Assembly: GCA_030686995.1 (NCBI GenBank)
Contig: CM060706.1
Span: 138,595,005 to 138,659,004 of the forward strand
Reading direction: 5' to 3'
Origin: Artemisia argyi
Lineage: Eukaryota; Streptophyta; Magnoliopsida; Asterales; Asteraceae
DNA: 64,000 nt
The notes under the pieces were generated by a model, which saw only the letters and a list, made by a program, of their open reading frames with translations, was not told the origin of the DNA and did not search any database. Positions 10,901-21,603 of the stretch are shown here, in pieces; the stretch's first letter is position 1, and the number at the start of each line of letters is the position of its first letter. The translations under genes were made by a program, and so were the position numbers.

Positions 10901-12186
10901 TTAGTTGTCTTTATAAAAGTTTCATATTTTAAGTATTTTAATAGTTTTACAAAAGAAAAAACAGAAAAAGCCAAACTTAATTATAGTGATAGCTTCTATT
11001 TAATAGAAATTATCTTTTTAATTTTCTTTTTAGCTTATTTATAAGCACTTCTGCATTTTTATATTTTTATTAAATATCTTTTATATTAAAATACTTTTAT
11101 AAATTTTTCCAGATTTTTCCTTTCTCATTTAGTGCTTTTTAGAATTAATTATTAATTAATAAATAAGAATTAAATAGCATAATTATATTTTATAAAGTAC
11201 CACCTAGTTTTTATAATTTTTCTAGCTTTTATATAAGGTAAAACATTTTTATAAATTTTTCTAGAATTTATACTGTTCATTTTCTATTTTTTATAATATA
11301 ATTAGTTTAATTGGTAATTAATTAATAAATACAATAATAATTAGTAAATTAGTTTAAAAATACATAAAACAAACTTTTTATAATTTTTTAGGATTCCTGT
11401 GATGGTTAATTAGATTTATAAAAATTTTCTTAATTATCTAAATCTTTTTAGTATTTTTAATAATTTAAATCAATATAATTAGTTAAATAGTAATTAATTA
11501 ATAATAATTAGATAAATAGTGAGAAAAATATAATTTTAGTTTTAAAATAAGTTTTATAATATTTTAGACTTTTATAAATTTTAATTTTATTTTTCAAGAC
11601 TTATTTTACATTTTCTTATTTATTAGTGAATTATTAACTAATTAAATATAGTTATTAAATAATAATAATTAATTAAATAGTTATAAAAATAATTTTAATT
11701 TTCTAATAATTTTCTAATAAGTTTAGGATTCCAAAAATATAATTTTCATATTTGTGGGAGTTTTATTTGACAGAATTCACATTTAGTTTAGTACGCTTAC
11801 GTTTATTTAAACGTACATTTTATATCTTTTTACATTTTTAGGTTTTATTAACTTTTAAATAAATTAGTAATAATAAAATAAATATTTTAAGTTTATTTAA
11901 TTTGCATTTAAGCCCTAAGGCATACAAATTCCTACTATAGTTAAAATCGTTTTTGTTGTTTACGTTTAAATATTAAACGTTCGCATTTTTCAGTTCCTTT
12001 TTCATTTGTACTTTTCTGATTTCACGTATTAGTTGATATAGCTTATCAAAACTATTCACACTTATATTTCAGTAGTACAATCACTTAAACCCTTTTCCTG
12101 TTCAAATCACCTGATCTCGAAGTCATTTTATTTCAGATTTCACGCCTCGTTGGGATTTAACGATCCGGGGAAACACTACACTCCAC

Positions 12187-12527
12187 TAAGGGTGAGCAAA
12201 CGGACCGGATGGACCGGACCGACCGACAAAACCGACCGGACCGGACCGGACCGGACCGGACCGACCACATTCGGTCCGGTCCTCGGTCTAGGCTTTTTGG
12301 CTATTTCGGTCCTCGGTCCGGTCCGGTCCGGTCCGGACCGACCAAAAAACCGAAAAAACGTGCCAAAATAGGCCTAAATGGACCGGACCGACCGAAGACC
12401 GGACCGGACCGAGACCGGACCGACCACATTCGGTCCGGTCTCGGTCTATGGTTTTTCCGGTTCTCGGTCTGTCGGTCCGGTCGGTCCGGTCCGGTCCGGT
12501 CCGGTTTTCGGACCATGCTCACCCTTA
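12187..12527. mobile_element. hAT-type MITE with CCGGA-rich arms (341 bp)
   Basis: Terminal inverted repeats taagggtgagca / tgctcaccctta are flanked by a perfect 8-bp target duplication cactccac (12179-12186 and 12528-12535), diagnostic of hAT. The interior is two inverted arms of (CCGGA)n/(TCCGG)n words around 12300-12400, so the element is nearly one large hairpin. Arg/Pro/Gly-rich ORFs across it are by-products of the repeat. It is inserted in the LTR of A. Confidence 0.9.
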
Positions 12528-12630
12528 CACTCCACGGAGTATTGGTTTAGACTGTTTGACTTGTTGACCATTTCTTGGTTGATATTTTCTGACTGTTTGA
12601 GGCCAATCATAGATCTACTTTATTATATAT

Positions 12631-13008
12631 GGCTATGTTTGGCGGGGGCTTATATGGGGCTTATTGGGACTTGGGCTTTTAAAATAAGCCGGCTAATAAA
12701 ATAAGTCTCGTTTGTCATGAGGCTTGTGGAAGGACTTGTAAAATAAGCTGGCTAAAAACTTTAACCCTATAAAAGGGGCTAAAACTTTAGCCCGGGGCTT
12801 TTAAATAATAAATTACTTATTTACCCACAAAAATATCTAACATATACAAAAACTCATTTAATTATATCCTTTTTAGTAATTTCGCAATAATAAGCCCCAG
12901 CCCCAACCCATTTACCAAACAAGTTTATAAAAATACAAATTTTAATTATAGCTTTTAATATAAGTCCTAGCCCCAGCTCCAGCCCATCCCATTTCACCAA
13001 ACATACCC
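12631..13008. mobile_element. MITE with GGSTATGTTTGG ends (378 bp)
   Basis: Imperfect terminal inverted repeats ggctatgtttgg (12631) and ccaaacataccc (to 13008) enclose subterminal inverted repeats rich in aataagcccc/ggggctta. The flanks repeat tatat on both sides (12626-12630, 13009-13013), which could be a 5-bp duplication or a TAT duplication in AT-rich DNA. The ends resemble Tourist-like (PIF/Harbinger) or hAT MITEs; superfamily unresolved. No coding potential. Confidence 0.6.
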
Positions 13009-15205
13009 TATATGTTTTTTCGGTATTCCTAAAGATTTTTATTTTATTTTATTCTTTTTATTAGTATTTTGTTTGGCTTATACAATAACATTTATTAGTT
13101 GTATTTTTAACTGAAGAGGTGTTTTATAAATTACGAGGCATTCAGATCTCGTGCTACGCACAGGCTATCACGTATTTTTTATGTGTATTGTCGAGTGTAT
13201 GCTTAATTATTGTTTAGTATGTTGTATGAAACGTTTTGACTTTCTTGTATAAAAATTAAAAAATGTTTGATGTTGTTTTGGTTTTATGGTGTTTTATTTT
13301 ATATATAGGCTTTTGGTATTAATACTCTTATCTCGGTTTGATCTTTTCACACTCTTATTTATTATCTTGCATCTTATTTATTATTGTGTTTGTGTTGTTA
13401 CTTGCATTGGGCCTCTAGAGTATGCTTTATTTATGTGTAGCCATGTAGGTACAGTTGATATTTTTTATTTGCTTCGATATGACGTTTTTCCGTAGGCGCA
13501 ATGATAATAATGAGTTCATCTTTATAGCATATGCGATGCACCGGTTTTGTTTTTAAATAAACTATTTAACTGTTGCTTATGTCTAAAACTAAAAAAAAAA
13601 AAAAAAAAAAAAATGTTATTATAATTTACAAATGGCTTCAAGCCAAAATTTTGTAATTTGTCCTTTGTATTCATTATTTAAATTGATATTTTTAATATGA
13701 TGTATTTTGTTGTTTTAGAAAATTGTTTTAATTTTATTGTTCAAATTGGATATACTAAAGCCCACCGTTACAAAAGAGCGTTATTATACCTTTATCGGTG
13801 ACATTGTTCCTACATTACATGCAATGTACCAACGTTGTTATTCATGTAAGTGATGCAAACATATTCTTATATAGTTCACTACTAATCTTTGTCCACTTGC
13901 TCATCATAATTACGCATTATCAAATGTAATATTTTAGTAGCTTACCGATGAAGCAACACTCAAAGTGATTTTGAAGTAAAAACGATTCAAAGTAGTACTA
14001 GCAACAAATTTGACCCGCAGAGGACGAAAAATACATAGGATTGGTATAACTTGACGAAATGCATCTAATATATGTATATGCATCTAATTTTTAGCTAGAA
14101 AATATATTATGATGCATCTAAATGAATAGGGATGCATCTAATTCAAATTGATGCATCTCTAATGTGTAGTTATAGTTATTTCCCATCCTTCTTATTTTAA
14201 GGATTCTTCTCATTTGATCCTTAGTCTAATATTACTAAATTTTATCAATAAACTCAATTTTAAATAGATAACCAAATGAATATTAATTAACACACTATTT
14301 ATAATTCTTAAAACTTTTGGACTCCACATGTAAACTATAGATACTTTCGTAGATTTTGATGTTAACACATTTTTTTGGGAAAGTAATTAAATATATCAAT
14401 ATAACATCTATACCTAATTTTTTCGAAGTAATAATCGGAAACACTTAGTTATGGTTCATAATAAAATGTTCAAATTATGATAACGTTATGGAAAATATTG
14501 TTACCAAATAACCCCGATTCGAACTTTTGTGTTTGTGCATGTGATTTTGGCCGATTTATATAGGAATGCATTAGGTTAAATCATCAATTATTCTTGCAAC
14601 CTTTTCAACTTCATCAGTTCATAACCGACTTTTAATTCTATACTAATTACTAAATATCATGTTATCAATTCCGGCAAGCCTTGCACTTACATCTCAATGT
14701 TGTATATACTTCACACTAAATGCACCGGTTTTGTTTTTCGATAAAAGTTTTAACTTTTGCTTATGTTTAAAACTCAACTTTTTTATTTGATATTATAAAT
14801 TATAAATTATTTGCAACCTTTTTCAACTCCATCTCAATCCATAACCGACTTTTAATTATATCATAAATACGTGATCAATTCCGGCAACTCTTGCACTTCC
14901 ATCTCGATGTTACTTCACATTAAATTATGGGACTTCATATTGATTATTTTGATTACTCCACATTAAATTAGTGGACTCAATCTTATAGTATTATAGATAT
15001 ATTAATTGTAGGTATTGACAAGTCAATATATTTGTGTGTTGGTGCATAATTTAGTTGCACACTTTACTTAAGTACGTGTAATTGCTTAAAATTTAAGTAA
15101 GTGTAATGATTGTAACACATGTTTAATTTGTTTATAAAATGTCTTGGTGTATTTAATGAAAGAAATGTATTCCTCCATTATATGTAGTTTAAATTATATG
15201 AGCTT
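13009..15205. other. Noncoding, degenerate repeats
   Basis: No gene recognised. A module 'atgcaccggttttgttttt ... cttatgt..aaaact' occurs near 13535 and again near 14718. A ~115-bp stretch ('cataaccgacttttaatt ... caattccggcaa') occurs near 14594-14710 and, degenerate, near 14810-14930. The words ctcgtgctacgcacagg near 13150 resemble sequence common in plant Helitrons, but no Helitron end could be set. There is an A-run at 13591-13613. Confidence 0.5.
14058..14158. repeat. Five ATGCATCT words in 100 bp
   Basis: ATGCATCT recurs at about 14059, 14079, 14113, 14132 and 14151, mostly as GATGCATCTA, whose core is palindromic. The spacing is irregular (19-34 bp), so this is not a simple tandem array. 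Confidence 0.6.
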
Positions 15206-15910
15206 GCATCACTAAAAATATTATCAATTTGGCATACTTTTTCTATACACTTTTAAAAAAATATATTTTTATGTGTTTATTGACACTTAATAATATGTAA
15301 AATTTGGTTACATTAATAAGCGTGACAAATTTAAAAAAAACAAAATATTTTTCAACTATTAAAAGAAATTCACACTTTTAAATGTTAATAAATCTTTAAT
15401 TTCTCATTTCTCCACACTTATAAGCGTGGAAATTAATTATAGACAAAAATACACCGTTGGTCCCTAAACTTTCCACGAAACATCACAGGGCACCTTAACT
15501 TTTTTTTTAGTCGCCAAGCGTCCAAACAGTGAGATTTTGAGGCTGAATGTGTCCCTCAACCATAATTTACTGTTTTGTTTTGTTTTTAGTGAAGGGCATA
15601 ACGGTCATTTCATAGATTTGAATTATTACTCGTATAATTCTCCTCCTCTACTCTTCTTCTTCCTCTACTATAATTGCAGCTCATGAAGTGATGCTCACTT
15701 AAACCATGCATAAACATTCAATATGATACTCCTCTACATACTTTTGCCATTAAAGTTGTGTGCCACAAAATGGCCATTTTCGTAGTGAATGTTAAATAAA
15801 AAAATTAACATTACGTAAAAACATCATTATTAATCACTTGAACAAGCTGAACATACAAACCTCGATACAAAAATTAACATAAAATCTCTTTGAGGCGTAA
15901 ATAGATAAAC

Positions 15911-16168
15911 CTGATAGGAATTCTTCAATGTAAACCTGTATTATCTTCAAGAGCAGATAATACATAAAGTGACACATTTCATCACACATGTTACATGCAT
16001 GTTTATTTACAAGTAGTGATAATAATGAATCTTACATGCATGTTTATTTACAAGTAGTGATAATAATGAATCCTTATCACATACCAACATATGAATTAAT
16101 CAACAAACAAAAGTCATGTATCGATGATTAGTTAGACCCGTGATAGGAATTCTTCAATGTAAACCTGT
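15911..16168 (+). repeat. Direct repeats inside the TIR element
   Basis: A 41-bp unit beginning ttacatgcatgtttattt is tandemly duplicated with no visible difference at 15991-16031 and 16032-16072. It is bracketed by two copies of tgataggaattcttcaatgt plus aaacctgt at about 15912 and 16141. Confidence 0.85.
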
Positions 16169-16345
16169 CCACGTTCTTTGTTATAAAAACAAAGAGCCAA
16201 TAATGTACACTTTTTAACTTTTAATTATACCCCTGACCCATAAAAGATGAAACATAACCAAATCAACCCGTCCATTAATTAACGGGTTGAAATTCCCACC
16301 AACACTCGCAGCTTTTCTAACCAAGGTTTAATACAGTTTATGAAC

Positions 16346-17735
16346 TGATGAGGCGAAAAGTGTACCGCTTTTAAGGGGTCATTTAAGCCCGAATTCAAGA
16401 TTATTTGATTAAATATTGCCCTAAATCGTTCCTTTTGTCATTTTAGGTACTTTTGGAGAGAAATCTGGAAAAGATAACATTTTGGACGTTTTTGGAGCAT
16501 AAAAGCGAAGAAAACGGCAAAGTCTCAAATTTTCTTGCTGGAACAGTACCTGACAACGTCAAGAGTTTACTAGTGACGGCGTCAAAAGTGATAAAAGATG
16601 TGGATGTGGAAATTATAACGTGACGACCCAGAAAGTTTTTAGGCTTATTGGCCTGACGGCGTCACCTAGGCCGTCAGGGTCCAAATATACGTGACGGCCC
16701 AGAGCTCATTCCTACATGACGGCGTCAGAAGTGGATCTAGGCAATACGAATTTCATCATGGCGGCGAGTTGACGGCGTCAGAGGCTAATACATGATGCCG
16801 TCAGGATGCAAAGTCTATATATATTTTTTCCAATTTTTTCAAGGGTTTCAACCCCTTGATTCTTCCATGTTCAATTGAAGATAAGTACTTATTCAAATCA
16901 TTCAATATGTCTATGTGTTTTGTGATTATATCTTACGCTTGTCTTCTCTTTAACATGCTAGGCTAGACTTTTATTGTATTTGCTTAGATGTAGGAAACCT
17001 GGATGTTAATTATGGGTTGATTGTTTGTCTATAATTGTTACGGATGATTGTATTCGATGTTAGGCTTAAGAAACTGGCAGACTTTCATTGGTAATTTGCT
17101 TGAACGTCTTAAGAAACATGATCGGAGGTGTACTACGATTTTTGGTTATATTTAATTCGTAAGAGAATTCAAATGATCCCATGTTAGGAGCTTCTAACGG
17201 CTCGACATAGGAGTGAAGTAGGATCTTATAGAGTTAGGGAATATTGTACACGACCCTACGACTAGTATTAAGGAATATGACCTATCATCCATGCAATTGT
17301 AACAAGCTAATCAACCTGTAAAAGATATCTAGGGAGTAATGAAATTTAAGTAAACACAACTTTTCTCATTATTGTTTCCACCACATTAGTATAATAGTTT
17401 AATTTTCATTTCTTTTATTTTATTTTGATTGCATCTTTAGTTAATTGGGTTAGTTGGCTAGCAACTAATTCCGCCCATTCCTTGAAAACCCGAGATTTTA
17501 CTTGCTTTCCATAAAATATAAAAATACAAAAAGAATCATCCATCACCTCTAGACCTAGTTTAGTAGGCTTTCTAATCCTAGCGACACTATTCCTGAGTTG
17601 AACGATCAATCCCTCGGTACTTGTCACTATACTATACTATAACGATCAGGAACACTGCCTGATGGGGGTTGTAAGCTTCTCGAGATCCCTTGAGAGGTAA
17701 AACCTGTTGCGAGGGCGCAATTCCCACGTATATCA
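16346..17735 (+). mobile_element. Solo LTR of gypsy family D
   Basis: It starts tgatgagg and ends tatatca, flanked on both sides by tgaac (16341-16345 and 17736-17740), a perfect 5-bp target duplication with no internal region: a solo LTR formed by unequal recombination. It matches the split LTR of element D (27564-28179, 37742-38092, 61070 onward) along its length, for example 'tgattaaatattgccctaaat', 'ctatgtgtt', 'aacatgctaggctaga' and 'aaatgcaaaaagaatcat'-like blocks. Its promoter region holds a TGACG array (16551-16805) and a TATA box. Confidence 0.85.
16551..16805 (+). promoter_or_regulatory. TGACG/CGTCA array upstream of LTR TATA box
   Basis: Near-palindromic 11-mers TGACGGCGTCA or close variants lie at 16551, 16574, 16654, 16717, 16770 and 16793, with single TGACG/CGTCA half-sites at 16621, 16672 and 16692. 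A TATA box (tatatatat, 16816-16824) follows within 20 bp. TGACG is the core bound by plant TGA-type bZIP factors (as-1 element), so I infer an LTR enhancer. The D LTR at 27765-27990 has the same arrangement. Confidence 0.65.
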
Positions 17736-19825
17736 TGAACGATTAACAATAGAATTATTCAGATGAACACCATAACTTCGATAATATCTACCATAACTTG
17801 GATAATATTCCCAGATCATGTTGCAATAATTATGTACATGAATCAAAAGTTAGCTGCTTAACATTCATTAGATGATTATGAAACAATCAAGGATTTCTTT
17901 TTGAGCAAATAACGAGAATTGGTACAAACACGAATAGCTATATTCAATGTAACAAGTTATTGTATTGACGTAATATGCAAGTAAATAGACAAATCAACAG
18001 TTGGTCGATGGATGCAATTTGCAACTCCGTTCTTTTTAACCGAGTAAAAAACAACCAACACCACACCAGTATCTACATAAAGCAAGCCAGAAGTTAAAGA
18101 CTTGTAAAGAAAACATGTACGTAGTAGCAAGCACTCCTGGTCGATTTCCATCCTTCAAACCATTAAGTACATCTCCCATACAAAATCTCAAAGAATTACC
18201 ACAACCACGATCAAAGCGACATCTTATGACGTATAATTTTATATTCTTAGAAGGTCCCAGTAACCATCAATCACGGTTCACAAATATATGAAAAATATTG
18301 CAGGTGTTGTAGCATACGTAAAACGATATTAGTTGAATTTCTAAGAGTAGAGGAAGAAGAAGAGTAGATGAGGAGAATTATATGAGTAATAATTCAAATA
18401 TATGAAATGACCGTTATGCCCTTCACTAAAAACAAAACAAAACAGTAAATTATGGTTGAGGGATGCGCTCGGCCTCAAAATCTCACTGTTTGGATGCCTG
18501 GCGACTAAAAAAAAGTTAAGGTGCCCTGTGATGTTTCGTGAAAAGTTTAAGGACCAACGGTGTATTTTTGTCTTAATTATAATACTCAATTTCTTCAAAT
18601 TTTCTATAATGTAGAGGAAATTGGGTCTTACAATTAATTCCAACAGTTATAAGTCCAGATTTAAAAGTGTGAGTTTTTTAAGTTGATATTTTTTGAAAAA
18701 ATAAATAAAAAAATAAAAAATCACACTTTTTGTTTTGAATGATAACTAATTATCTCATAAATTATTTATACCACAACTATATCACACGTTCTAAGAAGAA
18801 CTTGAACCCACAACTATTTGGTTGAAGAGTTTCTCACACATCAAATGGTACAATTATAACATAACACAACCCATTTGATTTTTTTCACACTTATTAATAT
18901 AACTAATTTTCACAAAAAAAATTGTTAAGTGTCAATAAACATATAAAAGTTCATACTTTAAAAAGTGTGTAAAAACAACATATTTTTAAGCTGATGATGG
19001 CGTATCTAAAACATCACGAACACGTACATGTGATAAGCATTAAGCATAAGATATCCTTTTCATCTACTAATCATGTATGCCAATTTTTGGGTGTACTAAT
19101 TAGTATATTTAATTGTAGGGAGGTTAATCTTCTCATTTGACATTAGTGGAAAAGACAAAAAGAACTACTAATAAAAAAAAGGTCAAAAAACAGTTGTTAA
19201 GACTTAACATTGGTCCTAAATACACATGGATTTAGCGTTCATATTAGTAAGCTAAGCTCAATTGCTCAAACGAGTTTTCACTTGGAAACGACGTTGATCT
19301 AGCTTTCACGTTCTAAGCTAACTATAAGTCGACCAAGGACAAACATGTTGGATCACAAGCTTTGAACAAGTTCAGTCGTGCATGACTAATCTCAAATCGA
19401 AATAGTACGGATAGTTGCTATAATTGGGAATGGTATGCTAAAATAAAGGGCTAACTTTTAAGGGAAACAAAGTCTAGAAAAAAGAAGCAGTAATGCGCAT
19501 CCGCTACTTGAATTATAGATATGGAATCCACATAAAAGAGAGATCCCACTACCTAGTTTTGCTTTGCAAACCTCAGCCACCAATTTTCTATTTTTGCAAA
19601 TATTCCCTATTTCATCCCTAACTTTTAATCAATATTCCTAGTTTTTAGCTTCCACTCTTTTCAACTTTGCACCTAACCACAAAGTCTATTCACAAGATAC
19701 GCAAAAATAACATGTCGACCAGTTTATATGCTAGTAATATACAAATGACACGTGGCAAATTTTGGTACAAAATTGTTTAAAGCTAGAAATGTAAATCACG
19801 GAATATCACGATTATGGAGATGCAT

Positions 19826-19890
19826 GACCGGATTCGAACACTTGGCTTTCATTTTATGATACGTACAGCTTTTCGCCATTGAGTTACAGT
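19826..19890 (-). repeat. tRNA-like pol III promoter relic (SINE or tRNA pseudogene)
   Basis: Read on the minus strand, taactcaatgg (19886 to 19876) matches the A box TRGYNNANNGG at 10 of 11 positions, and gttcgaatc (19839 to 19831) matches the B box GWTCRANNC exactly, at normal tRNA spacing. The rest does not form a convincing cloverleaf, so this is not a functional tRNA. It is probably the head of a SINE; I could not set a tail or target duplication. Confidence 0.45.
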
Positions 19891-20154
19891 TGCAAGAAAT
19901 TTTATCAAATTTTTATGTCATGGAGATATAAAAAGATAATTATTTAAAAATATATTTAACTTACCATTTTTTTTTTTAAAGTTGGGTAATAATTTTTTAT
20001 TTTTGTTTTTATATACTCAAACCTTTTAATGTTGATCAGAGTGTTGTAAATGTAGGGGTAAAATTGTCACACAATACACACAAAAGTCAAAATTCAAAAG
20101 TATGAATACAAAAAATAAAAGATGGGAGACTATTAAAAAGAAAGGGCTGGGCAT

Positions 20155-20310
20155 CGCTGCTGCCACAGCAGATAAATTATCTGCAGTACACACACAAACC
20201 CACCCCCCGATGTTACTAAATGGTCCTTGAATGTTCATTTTGCGGCAAAAATGGCCCCCCCACGAAGCTGTGACAGCAGCTATTGATCACTGCTGTCACA
20301 GCAGTGATCA
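20155..20310. repeat. Cluster of CTGCTG/CAGCAG palindromes
   Basis: A perfect inverted repeat TGATCACTGCTGT / ACAGCAGTGATCA with one central base lies at 20284-20310. Upstream are CTGCTG-CCA-CAGCAG near 20157-20171, CAGATAA-A-TTATCTG overlapping it, and AGCTGTGACAGCAGCT near 20267. Between them is another ggtccttgaatgttc phrase. This may be the end of an unrecognised DNA element. Confidence 0.6.
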
Positions 20311-21385
20311 TTTTCCCAAAAAGAAAATGACAAGTTAGCAACATTTGTAAAAGATTATCCTATATAAATATTATTTGTGGTCTTGTGGATTAGATTATAG
20401 ATAAAAGATAATTGACCAAACACATTTAAGTGAAATATACAATCTACTATAAGCTACAGACATGGTCACTAAACTTAAAGATAAATCAAATGATAGCGAT
20501 AAAGAAACTACATAATCTGGCGACGAATGAAAACACAATATACAAAGAGAGTTGTTAACTTTTTACTTTTAGTTAAGAACTATAGAAGTATAGAACCCAT
20601 TTTATCAAACAATACATCTTTGATCCAAATTTTTGGATCATTTCAGTAAAAGATTCATTCACACAATTCTTGGGCATGATTAATATTGAATACATTACAC
20701 ACGTAAACATGGCATATGGAGGCCAGTGGCAAACACATGGAAGAAAGAAAGCTTCACTGTGAAGCAAACTTGCAATTTCATCCACAAAATTAAAACCGGT
20801 AAAAGTGAAAAGAAATTAAAAAGTGGGAAGAACTTGGTGAGAAGGATAAAGAGAAGGGGATACAATATAAAAATAAAAATAGTTATATATTGCAACAAGG
20901 GGATAAAAAGTACCCCAACTTTATTGAAAAGCGGAGGTGGGTGGGTGGTGGAACAAGAAAGTTTTAAAGAAAGGTTTATGTTCATTTTTACCCCTTTCAC
21001 TATAACCTAACGACAAGTTACCCCTATAAATTTTAAGAAAAATACTTTGAGCACCACCTTACTTAAGTCTTTTAGAAAGGGTAATGAAACCTTTGGGAGT
21101 CTTTTAAAAAGTGCCTTTGTTTGTGTTTGTTTCAAAAACCATGCTCCCCTTTTGATCAAATGGAAGCAACATGATCTTGAAATAAGCTTACTTGAACTTT
21201 ACATGGTTGTTCTAAAATCGACGCGCTACATTTGAAAGATTTTCTTCTAAAAACGACGTGCCACTTTTGCTTAGGCATAAGGTGTTGGTGTTTTTGATTG
21301 CTTGTTTCAAAATTCATGCTCTACATTTAGGTTGTTTCAATTTTCATGCTCCACATTTGGTTTGGTTGAAAAACTATGTGTAGAA

Positions 21386-21600
21386 CTGTGGAGGGGGAAT
21401 ATGGTTTTCCCAACTAACATGAAGTTTGACAAGTTGTAGTCTCAAAGAACAAACAAGCACAATACAATCACAACGACAATATAAAGATAGTAGAGAGATA
21501 GACACCACAATATATACTGATTCGGGATGGGGGTTTAAACCATCCGTACGTCCAGTTGGAATCCACGACACTGATACTATTCACCAAGTATAATCCTTAT
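21386..21600. mobile_element. Possible copia LTR fragment
   Basis: 'aactgtggagggggaatat' + 'ggttttccc' and the following 'caatacaatcacaacgacaatataaag ... gattcgggatgg' resemble in order and wording the LTR edge of the SIRE-like element E (28180 and 36144). It is short and divergent, so this is tentative. It abuts the start of the recognisable coding relic of element D. Confidence 0.3.
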
Positions 21601-21603
21601 GGT

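Larger units (their letters stand above)
4158..12609 (+). mobile_element. Element A: Athila-type Ty3/gypsy, 3' half
   Basis: Order on the plus strand: partial RT, RNase H, integrase, about 0.9 kb of structured noncoding DNA, PPT (about 7411-7424) and a 3' LTR (7425-12609). Upstream gag, protease and the first part of RT are absent because the Tekay-like LTR interrupts RT at 4157/4158. Lack of a chromodomain after the integrase, the large LTR and the sequence character of the integrase fit the Athila lineage. The element is dead: pol has one frameshift and one nonsense codon. It shares LTR termini and 3' noncoding modules with the pol-less elements B and C. Confidence 0.85.
7425..12609 (+). 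mobile_element. Element A 3' LTR (5.2 kb)
   Basis: It starts TGATGAGTAT and ends GGCCAATCA (TG...CA ends), preceded by the PPT. The terminal 24 nt form a 10-bp palindrome with a 4-nt loop (7425-7448). Regions: 7560-8110, phrases built on GGTCCCT; about 8634, tctataaag, a possible TATA box; 9640-10900, dense TAAGCT/AGCTTA words; 10900-11900, AT-rich. A hAT MITE (12187-12527) sits near the end. Without the MITE and its duplicated site it is about 4.8 kb, some 0.9 kb longer than the LTRs of B and C, which it otherwise resembles along its length. No ORF in it looks coding. Confidence 0.85.
15206..18992. mobile_element. Long-TIR DNA element (Mutator-like?) split by a solo LTR
   Basis: Two arms are inverted copies. 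Outer parts are about 15206-15440 and 18640-18992 (sharing 'tgtttattgacacttaa'). Inner parts are about 15450-15680 and 18345-18590 (sharing 'caccgttggtccctaaactttcc', 'cataacggtcatttcat', 'ctcttcttcttcctctac'). Arms of several hundred bp suggest a Mutator-like or foldback element. No transposase is seen between them. Exact ends and a 9-bp duplication could not be fixed. Without the solo LTR it is about 2.4 kb. Sequence at 17957-18151 (minus strand, 64-codon ORF) may be captured host DNA, but I cannot identify it. Confidence 0.6.
18993..21385. other. Noncoding stretch without recognised gene
   Basis: No ORF here has a recognisable product; the longest are about 100 codons in AT-rich sequence. 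It holds a tRNA-like relic (19826-19890), a palindrome cluster (20155-20310), and near 21120-21370 several imperfect repeats of 'ttcaaaattcatgctctacattt'. Confidence 0.5.

Noticed and set aside
12150..12704. Overlapping Arg/Pro/Gly-rich ORFs
   Set aside because: Translations of the (CCGGA)n arms of a hAT MITE in several frames on both strands.
13145..13190. Helitron end (ctcgtgctacgcac)
   Set aside because: Only the internal word is present; no TC start, 3' hairpin plus CTRR end or A/T insertion site could be placed.
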